Below, in pieces: positions 7,749-16,251 of a DNA stretch of 64,000 nt. Every line of letters begins with the position of its first letter. Position 1 is the stretch's first letter. A program made the translations under genes and the position numbers. This DNA comes from Paenibacillus rhizosphaerae (GTDB lineage: Bacteria; Bacillota; Bacilli; Paenibacillales; Paenibacillaceae), in assembly GCF_014192015.1 (NCBI RefSeq), contig NZ_JACHXJ010000007.1:1-64000 (forward strand), in the 5' to 3' direction. The notes beneath the pieces were generated by a model that did no database searches, was not told the DNA's origin, and saw only the letters and a program-made list of their open reading frames with translations.

Positions 7749-9734
7749 TTAATGATGTTCCGGGCTGCCATAATCCAGAACGACCATTTGGTGGCACTGC
7801 CACTCCGGCAGCTCATACGTGACGACGCCGTTCTGCTGGCGGAAATCGATAGGCGTCATCTGCGGCGCCAGGTATACACCCGTCACCTGCTCGGCAATCC
7901 GCAGCTCTGCGGTCGTCCCGCGGATCGGGAGCAGGTCCTCGATCACTTCAATGTTACGCCCGCGCTTCACCGGCGAGGCATACAGTGAATGATGCACATA
8001 ACGCTTCTGGTCCGGCTGATGCTGAACCGTTGTTACTCCCTGCGCGGGAAGGTTCGTACGCAGCGTCTTCTCCGGCAGCAGACGGTTCAACGCGTACAGG
8101 ACGGTTTCCTTTAAAACGAGGCTTCCCTTGGTAGCATAGTCTTCAAATACGTTCCAGGCGATATAGATTCCGTTCGCATGCTCCACCATGCCCGGCCCGC
8201 CATACTCTCCGCTGTTCGGCGTATGCTGGTGGGAGCAGAACGTGAAGGCATCGCGGTTGAAATACGGATTTTCCCGTTTGCCAAGCTCGGTTCCGCCCTC
8301 GGCAAGCGTTACTTTCTGCCCCTCCGAATAGAAAATAAACGCCGATTCCTGCAGGCTCGCCAGCGGATGCTGCGGATGGTAGTAATCCGGACGGAACGGA
8401 TTGACGCCGGCGTGGTGAACGCCCAAGTCGATGGCAAATCCGCTGCCGTCCAGCTTCAGGCCCGACTCGCCCGTAGCGAGGATGCGCCCGCCGCCAGCCA
8501 GATAGCTGTCCAGCTTGGCCAGGATCGTATCATTGACCCGGATCCGGTCGGGCAGGATCAGGACGGCATACGGGCTGAAGTCGGCTTCCAGGTCGACGAC
8601 GTCGAACAGGATATGCCCTTCCAGCAGCATGCGCACCGCGCCGGCGTCAGGATCGCCGGTGAAGCTGTCGTGGCCGCCTGTCGCCTGATGGGTACCGGCC
8701 GCTTCCACCGACAGCAGCGCCACGTCGGCGATGTTAACGGCATCATGGCACCACTGTTCCTTGGCCTCGACTTCGGCATAGGCCTCGCCAATCAGCCGGT
8801 AGGTGGCTTCATCCATCGCGCCCAGCGGATGCAGCTGGTCACCGATGGAGCAGGCCGCTCCGTTTGCCAGGCTGAGCGCGGCTTCATACCGCAGGGCGTT
8901 CGGGTGCTTATAGCCGCCGAATTCGCCCCAGGTGGTATGAAATTTGCCGGTCATGCCCAGGAACGGCATGCCCAGCGTCTGGGCGTAGCGGGCGGACAGA
9001 GGGAAGTGGTCGTAGCCCCAGCCCCCGGTCGGCAGCGACTCCAGCTCGAGATGTGAGTTCATGTGCGCAAGGTCGCGGCGTCCGCGGCGGATGTGACCAC
9101 CGTTATGGAAGATCGGCAGTCCGGGTTTGTGCCGGTGCACCGTTTCTTTAACGCGGCTGGTGTAATTGGCGTAGGTTTGCTCCCAGAGCGGGCGCATGGC
9201 GCTTTTGTCCCGCGGGTCGATCCCCTGCTCCCGGGCTGCTGCTACGCAGGTGGCGCAGTAGCACTCCCGCACCCCGACGATGTCCAGAAAGATGCCGTCG
9301 GCATCGTAGCGCACCGCGACTTCTTCAATCTGGGACAGCAGAATGTCCAGATAAGGCGTATTCAGGCAGAGCTGATGGTATCCCGGGGTGAACAGGTCGC
9401 CTTCGCGGCTGAAGCGCTCGCGGATGAGCCATTCGGGATGACGGACGGCGAGCCGCTCGTCAAGGCCGGCGGACAGGTAGACGGGAGTCCGTACCCCGAT
9501 CTCATGGGCGGCTTCGATCATGGCGCCGAGCAGGTCGAAGGACAGTCCCGGATGCGTGACGTTCGCTTCGGAGGGATGGTAGGCCCATCCGTGATGGCAT
9601 TTGGAAAACACGGTAATCGAATCGACATGGCCAAGCTTCAGCGTCTGCTGAAACTGTTCTTTGCTGAAGCGGGTGCCGATGGGATGAATCGCCTCGGACG
9701 TATGAAAGTCGAGATGAACCTGGCGCATACGCAT
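7749..9734 (-). CDS. GH151-like alpha-L-fucosidase (GHL6 barrel + beta-galactosidase trimerisation domain)
   Basis: The ATG at 9734 follows GGAGG by 10 bases. The 661-residue protein opens with MRMRQVHLDFHTSEAIHPIG and a TIM barrel (about 1-380) of the hypothetical glycosyl hydrolase 6 type. A glutamine-amidotransferase-like trimerisation domain follows at about 385-560 (YAVLILPDRIRVND, YLAGGGRILATGESG), then a small beta domain. I recall this architecture and opening motif from GH151 alpha-L-fucosidases, including a Paenibacillus thiaminolyticus isoenzyme, but have not aligned them. No signal peptide is present, so it is cytoplasmic. It diverges from an AraC gene with shared operator-like repeats. 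Confidence 0.68.
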   Translation of the reverse strand: MRMRQVHLDFHTSEAIHPIGTRFSKEQFQQTLKLGHVDSITVFSKCHHGWAYHPSEANVTHPGLSFDLLGAMIEAAHEIGVRTPVYLSAGLDERLAVRHPEWLIRERFSREGDLFTPGYHQLCLNTPYLDILLSQIEEVAVRYDADGIFLDIVGVRECYCATCVAAAREQGIDPRDKSAMRPLWEQTYANYTSRVKETVHRHKPGLPIFHNGGHIRRGRRDLAHMNSHLELESLPTGGWGYDHFPLSARYAQTLGMPFLGMTGKFHTTWGEFGGYKHPNALRYEAALSLANGAACSIGDQLHPLGAMDEATYRLIGEAYAEVEAKEQWCHDAVNIADVALLSVEAAGTHQATGGHDSFTGDPDAGAVRMLLEGHILFDVVDLEADFSPYAVLILPDRIRVNDTILAKLDSYLAGGGRILATGESGLKLDGSGFAIDLGVHHAGVNPFRPDYYHPQHPLASLQESAFIFYSEGQKVTLAEGGTELGKRENPYFNRDAFTFCSHQHTPNSGEYGGPGMVEHANGIYIAWNVFEDYATKGSLVLKETVLYALNRLLPEKTLRTNLPAQGVTTVQHQPDQKRYVHHSLYASPVKRGRNIEVIEDLLPIRGTTAELRIAEQVTGVYLAPQMTPIDFRQQNGVVTYELPEWQCHQMVVLDYGSPEHH

Positions 9735-9845
9735 GGTATATGTTCCTCCATTCAATAAGCAGGGATATGAAACGGCTGTGTGCTTACCCCTAAAGTAAAG
9801 GAAATTTGATACCGCTTCCATGCGGAATAACGACTTTGTTCTGTC

Positions 9846-9857
9846 CGATATCGACTT
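9846..9857 (+). promoter_or_regulatory. Operator-like direct repeat, copy 1
   Basis: CGATATCGACTT recurs identically at 9921-9932, and both copies are preceded by a TCTG(T/C)C box. This copy abuts the -35 of the araC-type promoter. Direct repeats on one face of DNA are typical AraC-family sites. Confidence 0.6.
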
Positions 9858-9885
9858 TGAAGAAATGACCGGATCAGCATATTAT
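9857..9885 (+). promoter_or_regulatory. Sigma-A promoter of the AraC gene
   Basis: TTGAAG (9857-9862), a 17-bp spacer and TATTAT (9880-9885) are flanked by the two operator-like repeats. Confidence 0.65.
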
Positions 9886-9920
9886 GCTAGGATGAATTTG
9901 AAGATTAGAAAGATCTGCCA

Positions 9921-9932
9921 CGATATCGACTT
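9921..9932 (+). promoter_or_regulatory. Operator-like direct repeat, copy 2
   Basis: This second identical CGATATCGACTT lies 75 bp from copy 1, downstream of the predicted start of transcription. That position fits autorepression. Confidence 0.6.
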
Positions 9933-9954
9933 AAGCAGGAGGTAGAGGAAGCCC

Positions 9955-10824
9955 ATGAAATGCCTCGAGCTGGCGATTCCGCCGCTGCCGTCGCTTCTGA
10001 CCGTCGGGCGCGCCGTATGGGCACCTGGGAGCCGGCATCAGACCCGCAGCTTTGACGCCTATGACATGATTCTGGTCAAAAAGGGCGCCATGTATATGCA
10101 GGAAGACGATACCGAATATGTCATTCAGGACGGCCAGCTGCTGCTGCTCGAGCCGGGTCGTACCCATTCGGGCACACAGGCCTGTTCGGAGCCGACGGCG
10201 GTGTATTGGGTGCACTTCCGGCACCCGGAGCCCCTGCGCCGGATGGAGGCGGAGGATATTCCCTGGTCGGCGGTGCTCCCTCAAGGGCAGGACAGCGACG
10301 AGTATCCGGCAGAGCAAACGATGTATCTGCCCAAATTCGGCGATGCCCCTTTTCACCTGCTCCAGCCTCTGCTGGACCGGATGGTGGAGCTGCATCGCGG
10401 TTTTGCCGTGGAGCAGTCCTTGAAGCTGCAGGTGCTGTTCTGCGACCTGCTTGAACTGCTGCAGGCGGATTTGGGCCGCAGGCCGGGCTCGCGCTCGGCC
10501 GCTCTCGCCCGGGAGACGGTCAGCTATCTGCAGCGCAGCTGGAATGAGCCTTTCCGCTCGGAGGAGCTTGAGGAGGCGCTGCATTTTCAGTTCGACCATA
10601 TCACCCGCTGCCTGAAAAAGTATACGGGCATGACGCCCCTTCAGTATGTGCAGCATTTGCGGATCAGCCAGGCGATGGTCCTGCTGGAGCAGACGTCGCT
10701 GACGGTGCAGGAGGTGGCGGAACAGGTCGGCATTCCGAGCGCGAGTTTTTTTGGGAGGCTGTTCCGGGACCGTACGGGGATTTCCCCGGGGCAGTACCGC
10801 CAGCGCCGGCAGAGCCATTTATAG
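9955..10824 (+). CDS. AraC-family regulator with cupin-type sensor domain
   Basis: The 289-residue protein has an N-terminal cupin-like ligand domain (about 15-150, with GQLLLLEPGRTHSG) and a C-terminal double helix-turn-helix (about 185-285, ending GIPSASFFGRLFRDRTGISPGQYR). It diverges from the GH151-like fucosidase gene across 220 bp holding a sigma-A promoter and two identical 12-bp repeats. It is therefore the probable sugar-responsive activator of that enzyme. The inducer is not visible; fucose or a fucoside would fit the neighbour. Confidence 0.88.
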   Translation: MKCLELAIPPLPSLLTVGRAVWAPGSRHQTRSFDAYDMILVKKGAMYMQEDDTEYVIQDGQLLLLEPGRTHSGTQACSEPTAVYWVHFRHPEPLRRMEAEDIPWSAVLPQGQDSDEYPAEQTMYLPKFGDAPFHLLQPLLDRMVELHRGFAVEQSLKLQVLFCDLLELLQADLGRRPGSRSAALARETVSYLQRSWNEPFRSEELEEALHFQFDHITRCLKKYTGMTPLQYVQHLRISQAMVLLEQTSLTVQEVAEQVGIPSASFFGRLFRDRTGISPGQYRQRRQSHL

Positions 10825-10957
10825 ATCGTTGAAGGACAGGACTGGAGGCGGGAAGGCTTTCTTTTATCGAATAGCGAAATAGAAAGGCGGGCCTTTTTTC
10901 GAAAAACAACATCGATAGAGTGCCGCGCTGCTGTAGAATGAATTTAAGGAGGACTGT

Positions 10958-11668
10958 ATGTCGACCATCGAAGTGCTGGATCAGGGCTATGTTCGTTTAG
11001 TGAATCATATGGGATCGGACTTAACGATCGTCAATGCGGCCCGTGTCTCCTATGCCAAGCAGTCGCTGGAGTTAAGCGACCGTGACGTGCGGCTTATCAA
11101 GTTCCTCGCCCGCGAGGGGCATACTTCACCTTTTCGCCATGCTATCGTACAATACGAGGTCTATGCCCCACTAATGGTCGCAAGACAATGGTGGAAATAC
11201 GTGGTCGGATCCGCCCATTATGAGGGGACGGGCGACAGCTTGGAGGCGTGGAACGAATCAAGCCGGCGATACATAACAGAGGACCCTGCATTTTATATCC
11301 CCAAGGCAGGCGAGTGGAGGTCCCAACCGAAAAACTCCAAGCAGGGCAGCGGCGGAGAGGCGGATTGGGAGCTTGGCGTGAAGCATACCCAAGAGCTGAT
11401 GGATTATGTGGAGCTGGGCATTTCCAAGTACGAAGCCGCCCTAGCGGACGGCATTTGCGCGGAACAGGCCCGGTTGTTCCTTCCCTCTTATGGGATGTAT
11501 GTACGCTGGTACTGGACGGCATCGGTCCAATCCGTCGCTCACTTCCTGTCTCAACGGCTGGAGCATGATGCGCAAAAAGAAATCCAGGAGTATGCGAAGG
11601 CCGTACTCGAGCTGATCAAACCGCTATTTCCCGTTTCACTGGAAGAGCTTCTTGGAAATGAGGAATAG
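10958..11668 (+). CDS. thyX: Flavin-dependent thymidylate synthase ThyX
   Basis: The start follows AAGGAGG closely. The 236-residue enzyme makes dTMP from dUMP using methylene-tetrahydrofolate, NADPH and FAD, and is unrelated to ThyA. In place of the usual RHRxxSxNExSxR signature it has RQWWKYVVGS (76-85), an 11-residue insertion, then AWNESSRRY (97-105). I recall this variant from some cyanobacteria and Firmicutes. C-terminal DAQKEIQEYAK is the helix seen in the family. It looks monocistronic. Whether ThyA exists elsewhere cannot be told. Confidence 0.9.
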   Translation: MSTIEVLDQGYVRLVNHMGSDLTIVNAARVSYAKQSLELSDRDVRLIKFLAREGHTSPFRHAIVQYEVYAPLMVARQWWKYVVGSAHYEGTGDSLEAWNESSRRYITEDPAFYIPKAGEWRSQPKNSKQGSGGEADWELGVKHTQELMDYVELGISKYEAALADGICAEQARLFLPSYGMYVRWYWTASVQSVAHFLSQRLEHDAQKEIQEYAKAVLELIKPLFPVSLEELLGNEE

Positions 11669-11756
11669 CCATTATCATTCATGCAGCTAGTATCAAATGG
11701 TTTCGTATGTTCAAGGGAATTAGGGATTACCAGTTGGGTTCAAGGAGTGAAAGAAG

Positions 11757-12083
11757 ATGAAAAAGCTGGTGCTCATCTCTTCTTTGCTGCTGCTATTATT
11801 TCTCAGTGGATGCCAAAACAGGTTTAGTTCGGATGCTTGGATCGATCAGCCTGGGAAGCGGAGCCATATGGTCGATGATTTATTGGCAAAAAACGATCTT
11901 AAAGGAAAGACGCAGGACGAAATTATCAGTTTATTGGGAGAGCCCGAGCAAAGGATAACGAGTCCCGTTCCCCAGTTTGTGTACTATTTGGGAAGAACGG
12001 GTTTAGGGGTGGATGATCTTCTATTTAAACTGCAGTTCGATGCAAAAGGAAAACTGGAGAGTCATGAGATCACCCATGACTAG
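11757..12083 (+). CDS. Small lipoprotein, SmpA/BamE-like
   Basis: The 108-residue product has a lipoprotein signal (MKKLVLISSLLLLLFLSGC, with lipobox LSGC, Cys19). After it comes KGKTQDEIISLLGEPEQRI, the helix and LGEP turn seen in SmpA/OmlA/BamE-fold proteins. In Gram-positives these small lipoproteins are uncharacterised, membrane-anchored and face outside. AAGGAG lies upstream. It is a single gene with no informative neighbour. Confidence 0.75.
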   Translation: MKKLVLISSLLLLLFLSGCQNRFSSDAWIDQPGKRSHMVDDLLAKNDLKGKTQDEIISLLGEPEQRITSPVPQFVYYLGRTGLGVDDLLFKLQFDAKGKLESHEITHD

Positions 12084-12125
12084 TAGCCTAATATTAGGAA
12101 TCTAACTTTGAGGAGGAACAATCAC

Positions 12126-13106
12126 ATGCCGAAAACGATCAAATGGGGCATTTTGGGTACGGGCTGGATTGCGTCGCAGTTTACGAAGGATCTTGCTTTT
12201 GCGGAAAATGGGGAGGCTGCGGCCGTAGGCTCCAGAACGCTGGACAGCGCTTCGCGTTTTGCGGCTGACTATGGAATCGGGAAAGCATACGGCAGCTACG
12301 AAGAGCTGGCAAACGATCCGGACATCGACGCGATCTATGTCGCGACGCCGCATCCTGCACATAAGGAAAACGTCCTGCTGTGTTTGAAAGCGGGCAAAGC
12401 CGTACTGTGCGAAAAGCCATTTACGGTGAACGCGAGCGAATTGGAAGAGGCCGTATCTTATGCCAAGGAGAACAAGGTTTTTCTGATGGAAGGAATGTGG
12501 ACAAGATTTCTCCCGGTCATCCGCAAAGTGAGGGAATGGCTGGATGAAGGGCGGATTGGTGAAGTTCAGCTCGTCAAAGCGGATTTTGGATTCCGTGCCG
12601 GCGTCAATCCGGAAGGCAGACTGTTCAATCCGAGCCTTGGGGGCGGGGCGCTGCTGGATGCCGGGATTTACCCCGTGTCTTTTGCATCGATGATTTTTGG
12701 AGCTGAACCGGAGGAAGTGTCGAGTACCGCTCAGATCGGCAGTACTGGCGTGGACGAGCAGTTCTCTCTCCTGCTCTCCTATGGCTCTGGCAAAACCGCG
12801 CAGCTGAACGGGGCCATACGCCTAAATATGGACAATGAAGCATGCATTTACGGCACGGAAGGGTATATCCGAATTCCTTCCTTTTTGAACGCGACCAGAG
12901 CTGCGTTATATGTCAACGGCAGTGAAGAGATTTTTGAAGATGACCGGACATCGCTCGGTTATGCGTTTGAAGCCGAGGAAGTGGCAAGATGCCTTGCGGA
13001 GGGGCGGACCGAAAGTTCGGTTATTCCGCTTGAAGAGTCGGTGGCGATTATGAAGCTGCTCGACCGGATCCGAGGTCAATGGGGGCTTCGTTATCCGTTT
13101 GAGTAA
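12126..13106 (+). CDS. Gfo/Idh/MocA-family oxidoreductase
   Basis: The ATG at 12126 follows GAGGAGG; a TTG at 12108 overlaps that ribosome site and is rejected. The 326-residue protein begins with a Rossmann fold (WGILGTGWIASQF). It has the family's CEKPF motif near residue 100, whose Lys is catalytic, then a C-terminal alpha/beta substrate domain (GGGALLDAGIYPV). Family members oxidise or reduce sugars, inositols or dihydrodiols with NAD(P). The sequence resembles the dihydrodiol/1,5-anhydrofructose dehydrogenase branch, but the substrate is unproven. It has its own terminator. Confidence 0.87.
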   Translation: MPKTIKWGILGTGWIASQFTKDLAFAENGEAAAVGSRTLDSASRFAADYGIGKAYGSYEELANDPDIDAIYVATPHPAHKENVLLCLKAGKAVLCEKPFTVNASELEEAVSYAKENKVFLMEGMWTRFLPVIRKVREWLDEGRIGEVQLVKADFGFRAGVNPEGRLFNPSLGGGALLDAGIYPVSFASMIFGAEPEEVSSTAQIGSTGVDEQFSLLLSYGSGKTAQLNGAIRLNMDNEACIYGTEGYIRIPSFLNATRAALYVNGSEEIFEDDRTSLGYAFEAEEVARCLAEGRTESSVIPLEESVAIMKLLDRIRGQWGLRYPFE

Positions 13107-13126
13107 ATTGGCCTTCATACCATGGG

Positions 13127-13157
13127 GACCTGCTGCTAATATAGGAGCAGGTCTTTT
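13127..13157 (+). terminator. Terminator after the Gfo/Idh/MocA gene
   Basis: GACCTGCT and AGCAGGTC form a perfect 8-bp stem followed by TTTT. Confidence 0.8.
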
Positions 13158-13211
13158 GGTGTTTAAGAAGCCTAGACTGGGGCCTGCCGAAGATCTGTCA
13201 CTTTTTGCTGG

Positions 13212-13241
13212 TTTCAGAGCGGTGGGGCCAGGTACTATAAT
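13212..13241 (+). promoter_or_regulatory. Putative sigma-A promoter of the OruR-type AraC gene
   Basis: TTTCAG (13212-13217), an 18-bp spacer and a perfect TATAAT (13236-13241). Confidence 0.5.
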
Positions 13242-13311
13242 AGCTGTACATCCATGACGAAGGTCGCTTATCCGATTACAACGAATGCGACTGCTAAAGG
13301 AGGCCGCAGGT

Positions 13312-14325
13312 ATGAGCTCCTATATTTCTGAACGCATTAAAATTCCGCCGGGCCTGTGGGCAGGATTCCGCCAACTCGGGATTGCCCCGCATGACGTTGT
13401 CCGCAGCGCAGGACTTCCGCTTACGATCATTGCAGAGTCCGAGGTCACCACGGCCCAATATTTCGCCATTTGGCAGGCTTATTCCGAGCTGGCCGGCGAC
13501 GTCGCCCAAGGCATCATCCAGCTGGCGACCGTCTTTGAAACGGCGAAATATCCGCCGACCGTCTTGGCGACGTATCATGCCCGTGATTACCGTGACGCGC
13601 TGTACCGGATGGCCCGTTACAAGCAGATGTGTCCCCCCGAGAGCCTGTGCATCACCGAGGAGGGAGAGCACTGCGCCATCGAGCTGGGCTGGTTGCATCC
13701 CGGGGAGTCCGGCCCGCCTGTCCTGGTTGGCATCACGCTGGCATGCCTCATGGAGCTTGGACGCCGGGGGACAGGGCAGCCTGTGCAAGCACGGTCCGTT
13801 GAATTTACGCAGCCCATGGGCGATATCCGGACCCTTGAAGATTATTTCGGCTGCCGGATCCGGATCGGTGCTCAAGGCAACCGGCTGACACTGCATCGGA
13901 AAGATCTGGATCGTCCTTTTCTATCGTACAACGAAGAACTGCTGGACATTCTGACTCCCGCGCTGGACCGGTCGCTTGATGAGCAGCAGCGCAGCCGCTC
14001 GTTCCCCGAGACGGTCAAATGGATTCTGAAGCGCAGCCTCACGGCAGGACGCCCCGACATTCAGGCTGTCGCCAGAGAGCTTGGAATGAGCGACCGTACC
14101 TTGCAGCGCCGGCTTACAGAGGAGAACACAAGCTTCAAGCACCTGCTGACGCAAGCCAGACACGAGCAGGCTCGGGAATATTTGGCGGACCCTTCGCTTG
14201 ATATTAAAGAGGTCGCTTTCCTGGTTGGATACGAAGACCAGAATTCGTTCTACCGGGCCTTTCGTCTGTGGGAAGGGGATACTCCATCCCATTGGCGTGC
14301 TGAACATGTAGGGGCAAACTCATGA
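13312..14325 (+). CDS. AraC-family regulator with OruR/Arabinose_bd N-terminal domain
   Basis: The ATG at 13312 follows AAAGGAGG by 8 bases; nine in-frame codons upstream are rejected. The 337-residue protein has the long N-terminal domain (about 10-200) of the OruR/ArgR group (PF12625-like: GLWAGFRQLGIAPHDVVRSAGL). Its C-terminal AraC helix-turn-helix (about 235-330) contains VARELGMSDRTLQRRL and GYEDQNSFYRAFRLWEGDTP. Relatives control amino-acid or small-molecule catabolism and virulence genes. Immediately downstream is a short-chain dehydrogenase gene, a possible target. Confidence 0.87.
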   Translation: MSSYISERIKIPPGLWAGFRQLGIAPHDVVRSAGLPLTIIAESEVTTAQYFAIWQAYSELAGDVAQGIIQLATVFETAKYPPTVLATYHARDYRDALYRMARYKQMCPPESLCITEEGEHCAIELGWLHPGESGPPVLVGITLACLMELGRRGTGQPVQARSVEFTQPMGDIRTLEDYFGCRIRIGAQGNRLTLHRKDLDRPFLSYNEELLDILTPALDRSLDEQQRSRSFPETVKWILKRSLTAGRPDIQAVARELGMSDRTLQRRLTEENTSFKHLLTQARHEQAREYLADPSLDIKEVAFLVGYEDQNSFYRAFRLWEGDTPSHWRAEHVGANS

Positions 14326-14365
14326 GCAAAGACAACGGGAAGAGCCTGATTTTCGATCGTTTTCC

Positions 14366-14398
14366 AAACCCCAGCTTGCTAAGGCATGTCGGGGTTTT
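14366..14398 (+). terminator. Terminator after the AraC gene
   Basis: AAACCCC pairs with GGGGTTT and a T-rich tail follows. Confidence 0.75.
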
Positions 14399-14508
14399 AT
14401 CTTTTTTTTATTGGCGTGTAGAGCAAGAACATTGGCGCAATAGGCTAGTTACTGAATCCTTCTGGTCAGGTAATATCGTCTCTATACGGAGTAAAAGGAG
14501 TTTTAGTT

Positions 14509-15303
14509 ATGGATATGGGATTACACAATAAGACAGCGTTAGTTACAGGATCTACGAAAGGGATCGGCAAGGCCATTGCCATTGAGTTGGCCAAAGAAGG
14601 TGTTCACGTACTCATTAACGGCCGAAACGATGCAGAGGTAGAACAAACGGTGAATGAAATCAAGGCGAACTTCCCGGCGACCTCTCCGCAGAAGGCGACG
14701 GCCGATCTTGTAGATAAAGGGCAAAGAGAAGCTTTATTTGAACAATTCCCCCAGGTTGATATTTTGGTGAACAATATGGGAATCTATGAGATCATGCCCT
14801 ATGAGAACGTTGACGACGAAGTATGGGAAACCTACTTCCGTACGAATGTTCTTGCCGCCAACGGATTGACCAAATTCTATCTGCCCAACATGCTGAAGCA
14901 GGATTATGGGCGGGTTCTCTTTATTGCGAGCGAGGAAGCGCTGATGCCTTCGGGACAGATGCCGCAGTATGCCGTGACCAAGTCGATGCTGTTATCTCTG
15001 TCGAAGAGCTTGTCCAAATTGACGAAAGGCACCGAGGTTACCGTGAATACGATCATGCCGGGACCGACGCTCTCTGAAAATGTGCAGCAAATCATTGAAG
15101 GGATGTACGCTGACGAGGATCTGACCTTCTCGGAAAAGGAGAAGAGGTTTATGGCGGCGGGCCTGCCCCAATCCGAAATTCAGCGGTTTATCCGGCCGTT
15201 TGAAATCGGCAGATTGGCTGCTTTTGTATGCAGTCCCTATGCATCCGCCTTTAAAGGCGCTCCGATTCGGATGGACGGGGGAATGGTGCCGACGATTTTT
15301 TAA
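14509..15303 (+). CDS. Short-chain dehydrogenase/reductase (classical SDR)
   Basis: AAAGGAG lies 8 bases before the ATG. The 264-residue NAD(P)-dependent oxidoreductase shows the cofactor motif TGSTKGIG (13-20), the NNMG stabilising motif, and catalytic S141, Y154 and K158 (YAVTK). The C-terminal GAPIRMDGGMVP is typical. Basic K17 next to the motif and the following NGRN hint at NADP. The substrate is unknown. It follows the OruR-type regulator but is separated from it by a terminator. Confidence 0.9.
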   Translation: MDMGLHNKTALVTGSTKGIGKAIAIELAKEGVHVLINGRNDAEVEQTVNEIKANFPATSPQKATADLVDKGQREALFEQFPQVDILVNNMGIYEIMPYENVDDEVWETYFRTNVLAANGLTKFYLPNMLKQDYGRVLFIASEEALMPSGQMPQYAVTKSMLLSLSKSLSKLTKGTEVTVNTIMPGPTLSENVQQIIEGMYADEDLTFSEKEKRFMAAGLPQSEIQRFIRPFEIGRLAAFVCSPYASAFKGAPIRMDGGMVPTIF

Positions 15304-15314
15304 TCGATGTTGTT

Positions 15315-15348
15315 AAAGAACCTTGGGCGAGATCCCGAGGTTCTTTTT
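15315..15348 (+). terminator. Terminator between convergent SDR and nitroreductase genes
   Basis: AAAGAACCTTGGG pairs with CCCGAGGTTCTTT, so it can work in both directions. Confidence 0.8.
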
Positions 15349-15411
15349 GGTATTCGCCGTAAAGAGCAACACCAGTTCCAAAATGTGGTATGATGGGGCA
15401 GCCTAACGGCA

Positions 15412-16083
15412 TCAAAGATTGGCACTGCCAGGATCAAACCCGTTCCAGACGATCGTCTGCTCCACCGGGAAGCGGGTGGTCGGCCGGGCCGGCTTGATGG
15501 CTTTCCCTATCGCGACGAGCAGGACCGGCATATAACGCGGCGGAACGTGAAACGCTTTGACGAATGCGTCGGGGTCGAAGCCGACCATCGGGCCGGAGTC
15601 CAGACCCATCGCTTTGGCTGCGAGCATCAGCTGCATGGCGGCCAGTGAAGCGTTGCGAATCGCTTCGTCGCGCCGGTAGGGGGAGGAGGCGTCCACCGCA
15701 TAGGCCTTTTCGATTTGATCAAACAAGATTCGGGAAGAAGCATAGCCGGCGTAAGCATCTTCAGAACCGCCTTCTATGACAGGTCCATACACCGCTGCGG
15801 CATTCCGGTTAGCCTCGAGGTCGCCGAGCACGGCGACGGTCACGGATGCATCGACGACCTGTCGTTGGCCGTTGGCAACGGGAAGCAGCTTGTGTTTGGC
15901 ATCCGTTTCGGTAAAGGCGACAAACTTCCAATGCTGCAGATTCCAGGACGAAGGAGCGCTGCCCGCAAGCTCCAGCAGCTGCATGATTTCTTGTTCATTG
16001 ATATGGTGTGTGGGATCGAAATATCGAACGGCATGGCGCTCACGGATGACGGTGAGAAAATCGGATTGAACAGCTGATGACAT
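15412..16083 (-). CDS. Nitroreductase-family FMN oxidoreductase
   Basis: The 223-residue protein has the nitroreductase fold signatures: RHAVRYFDPTHHI near the N terminus (FMN phosphate contact), SAPSSWNLQHWKFV (isoalloxazine contact) and a C-terminal region with GLDSGPMVGFD and VAIGKA. Such enzymes use NAD(P)H to reduce nitro compounds, quinones or flavins. AAAGGAG precedes the start. It diverges from a MocR-type regulator across 168 bp and may be its target. The physiological substrate cannot be read. Confidence 0.87.
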   Translation of the reverse strand: MSSAVQSDFLTVIRERHAVRYFDPTHHINEQEIMQLLELAGSAPSSWNLQHWKFVAFTETDAKHKLLPVANGQRQVVDASVTVAVLGDLEANRNAAAVYGPVIEGGSEDAYAGYASSRILFDQIEKAYAVDASSPYRRDEAIRNASLAAMQLMLAAKAMGLDSGPMVGFDPDAFVKAFHVPPRYMPVLLVAIGKAIKPARPTTRFPVEQTIVWNGFDPGSANL

Positions 16084-16251
16084 GAACGGGTCAACTCCTT
16101 TAATCTATAATCAGGATCTTGTTCGCGAACTTGCATCCTTTACCGCCATGTTATGGCACCGGGCGGTCCGGAACAACCGCATTTTCAGCGAAGTGTACCG
16201 TAACAGTTGCGCCGTCTTCTATACATAACGCTATAAGAGTGAGGAAACAAA

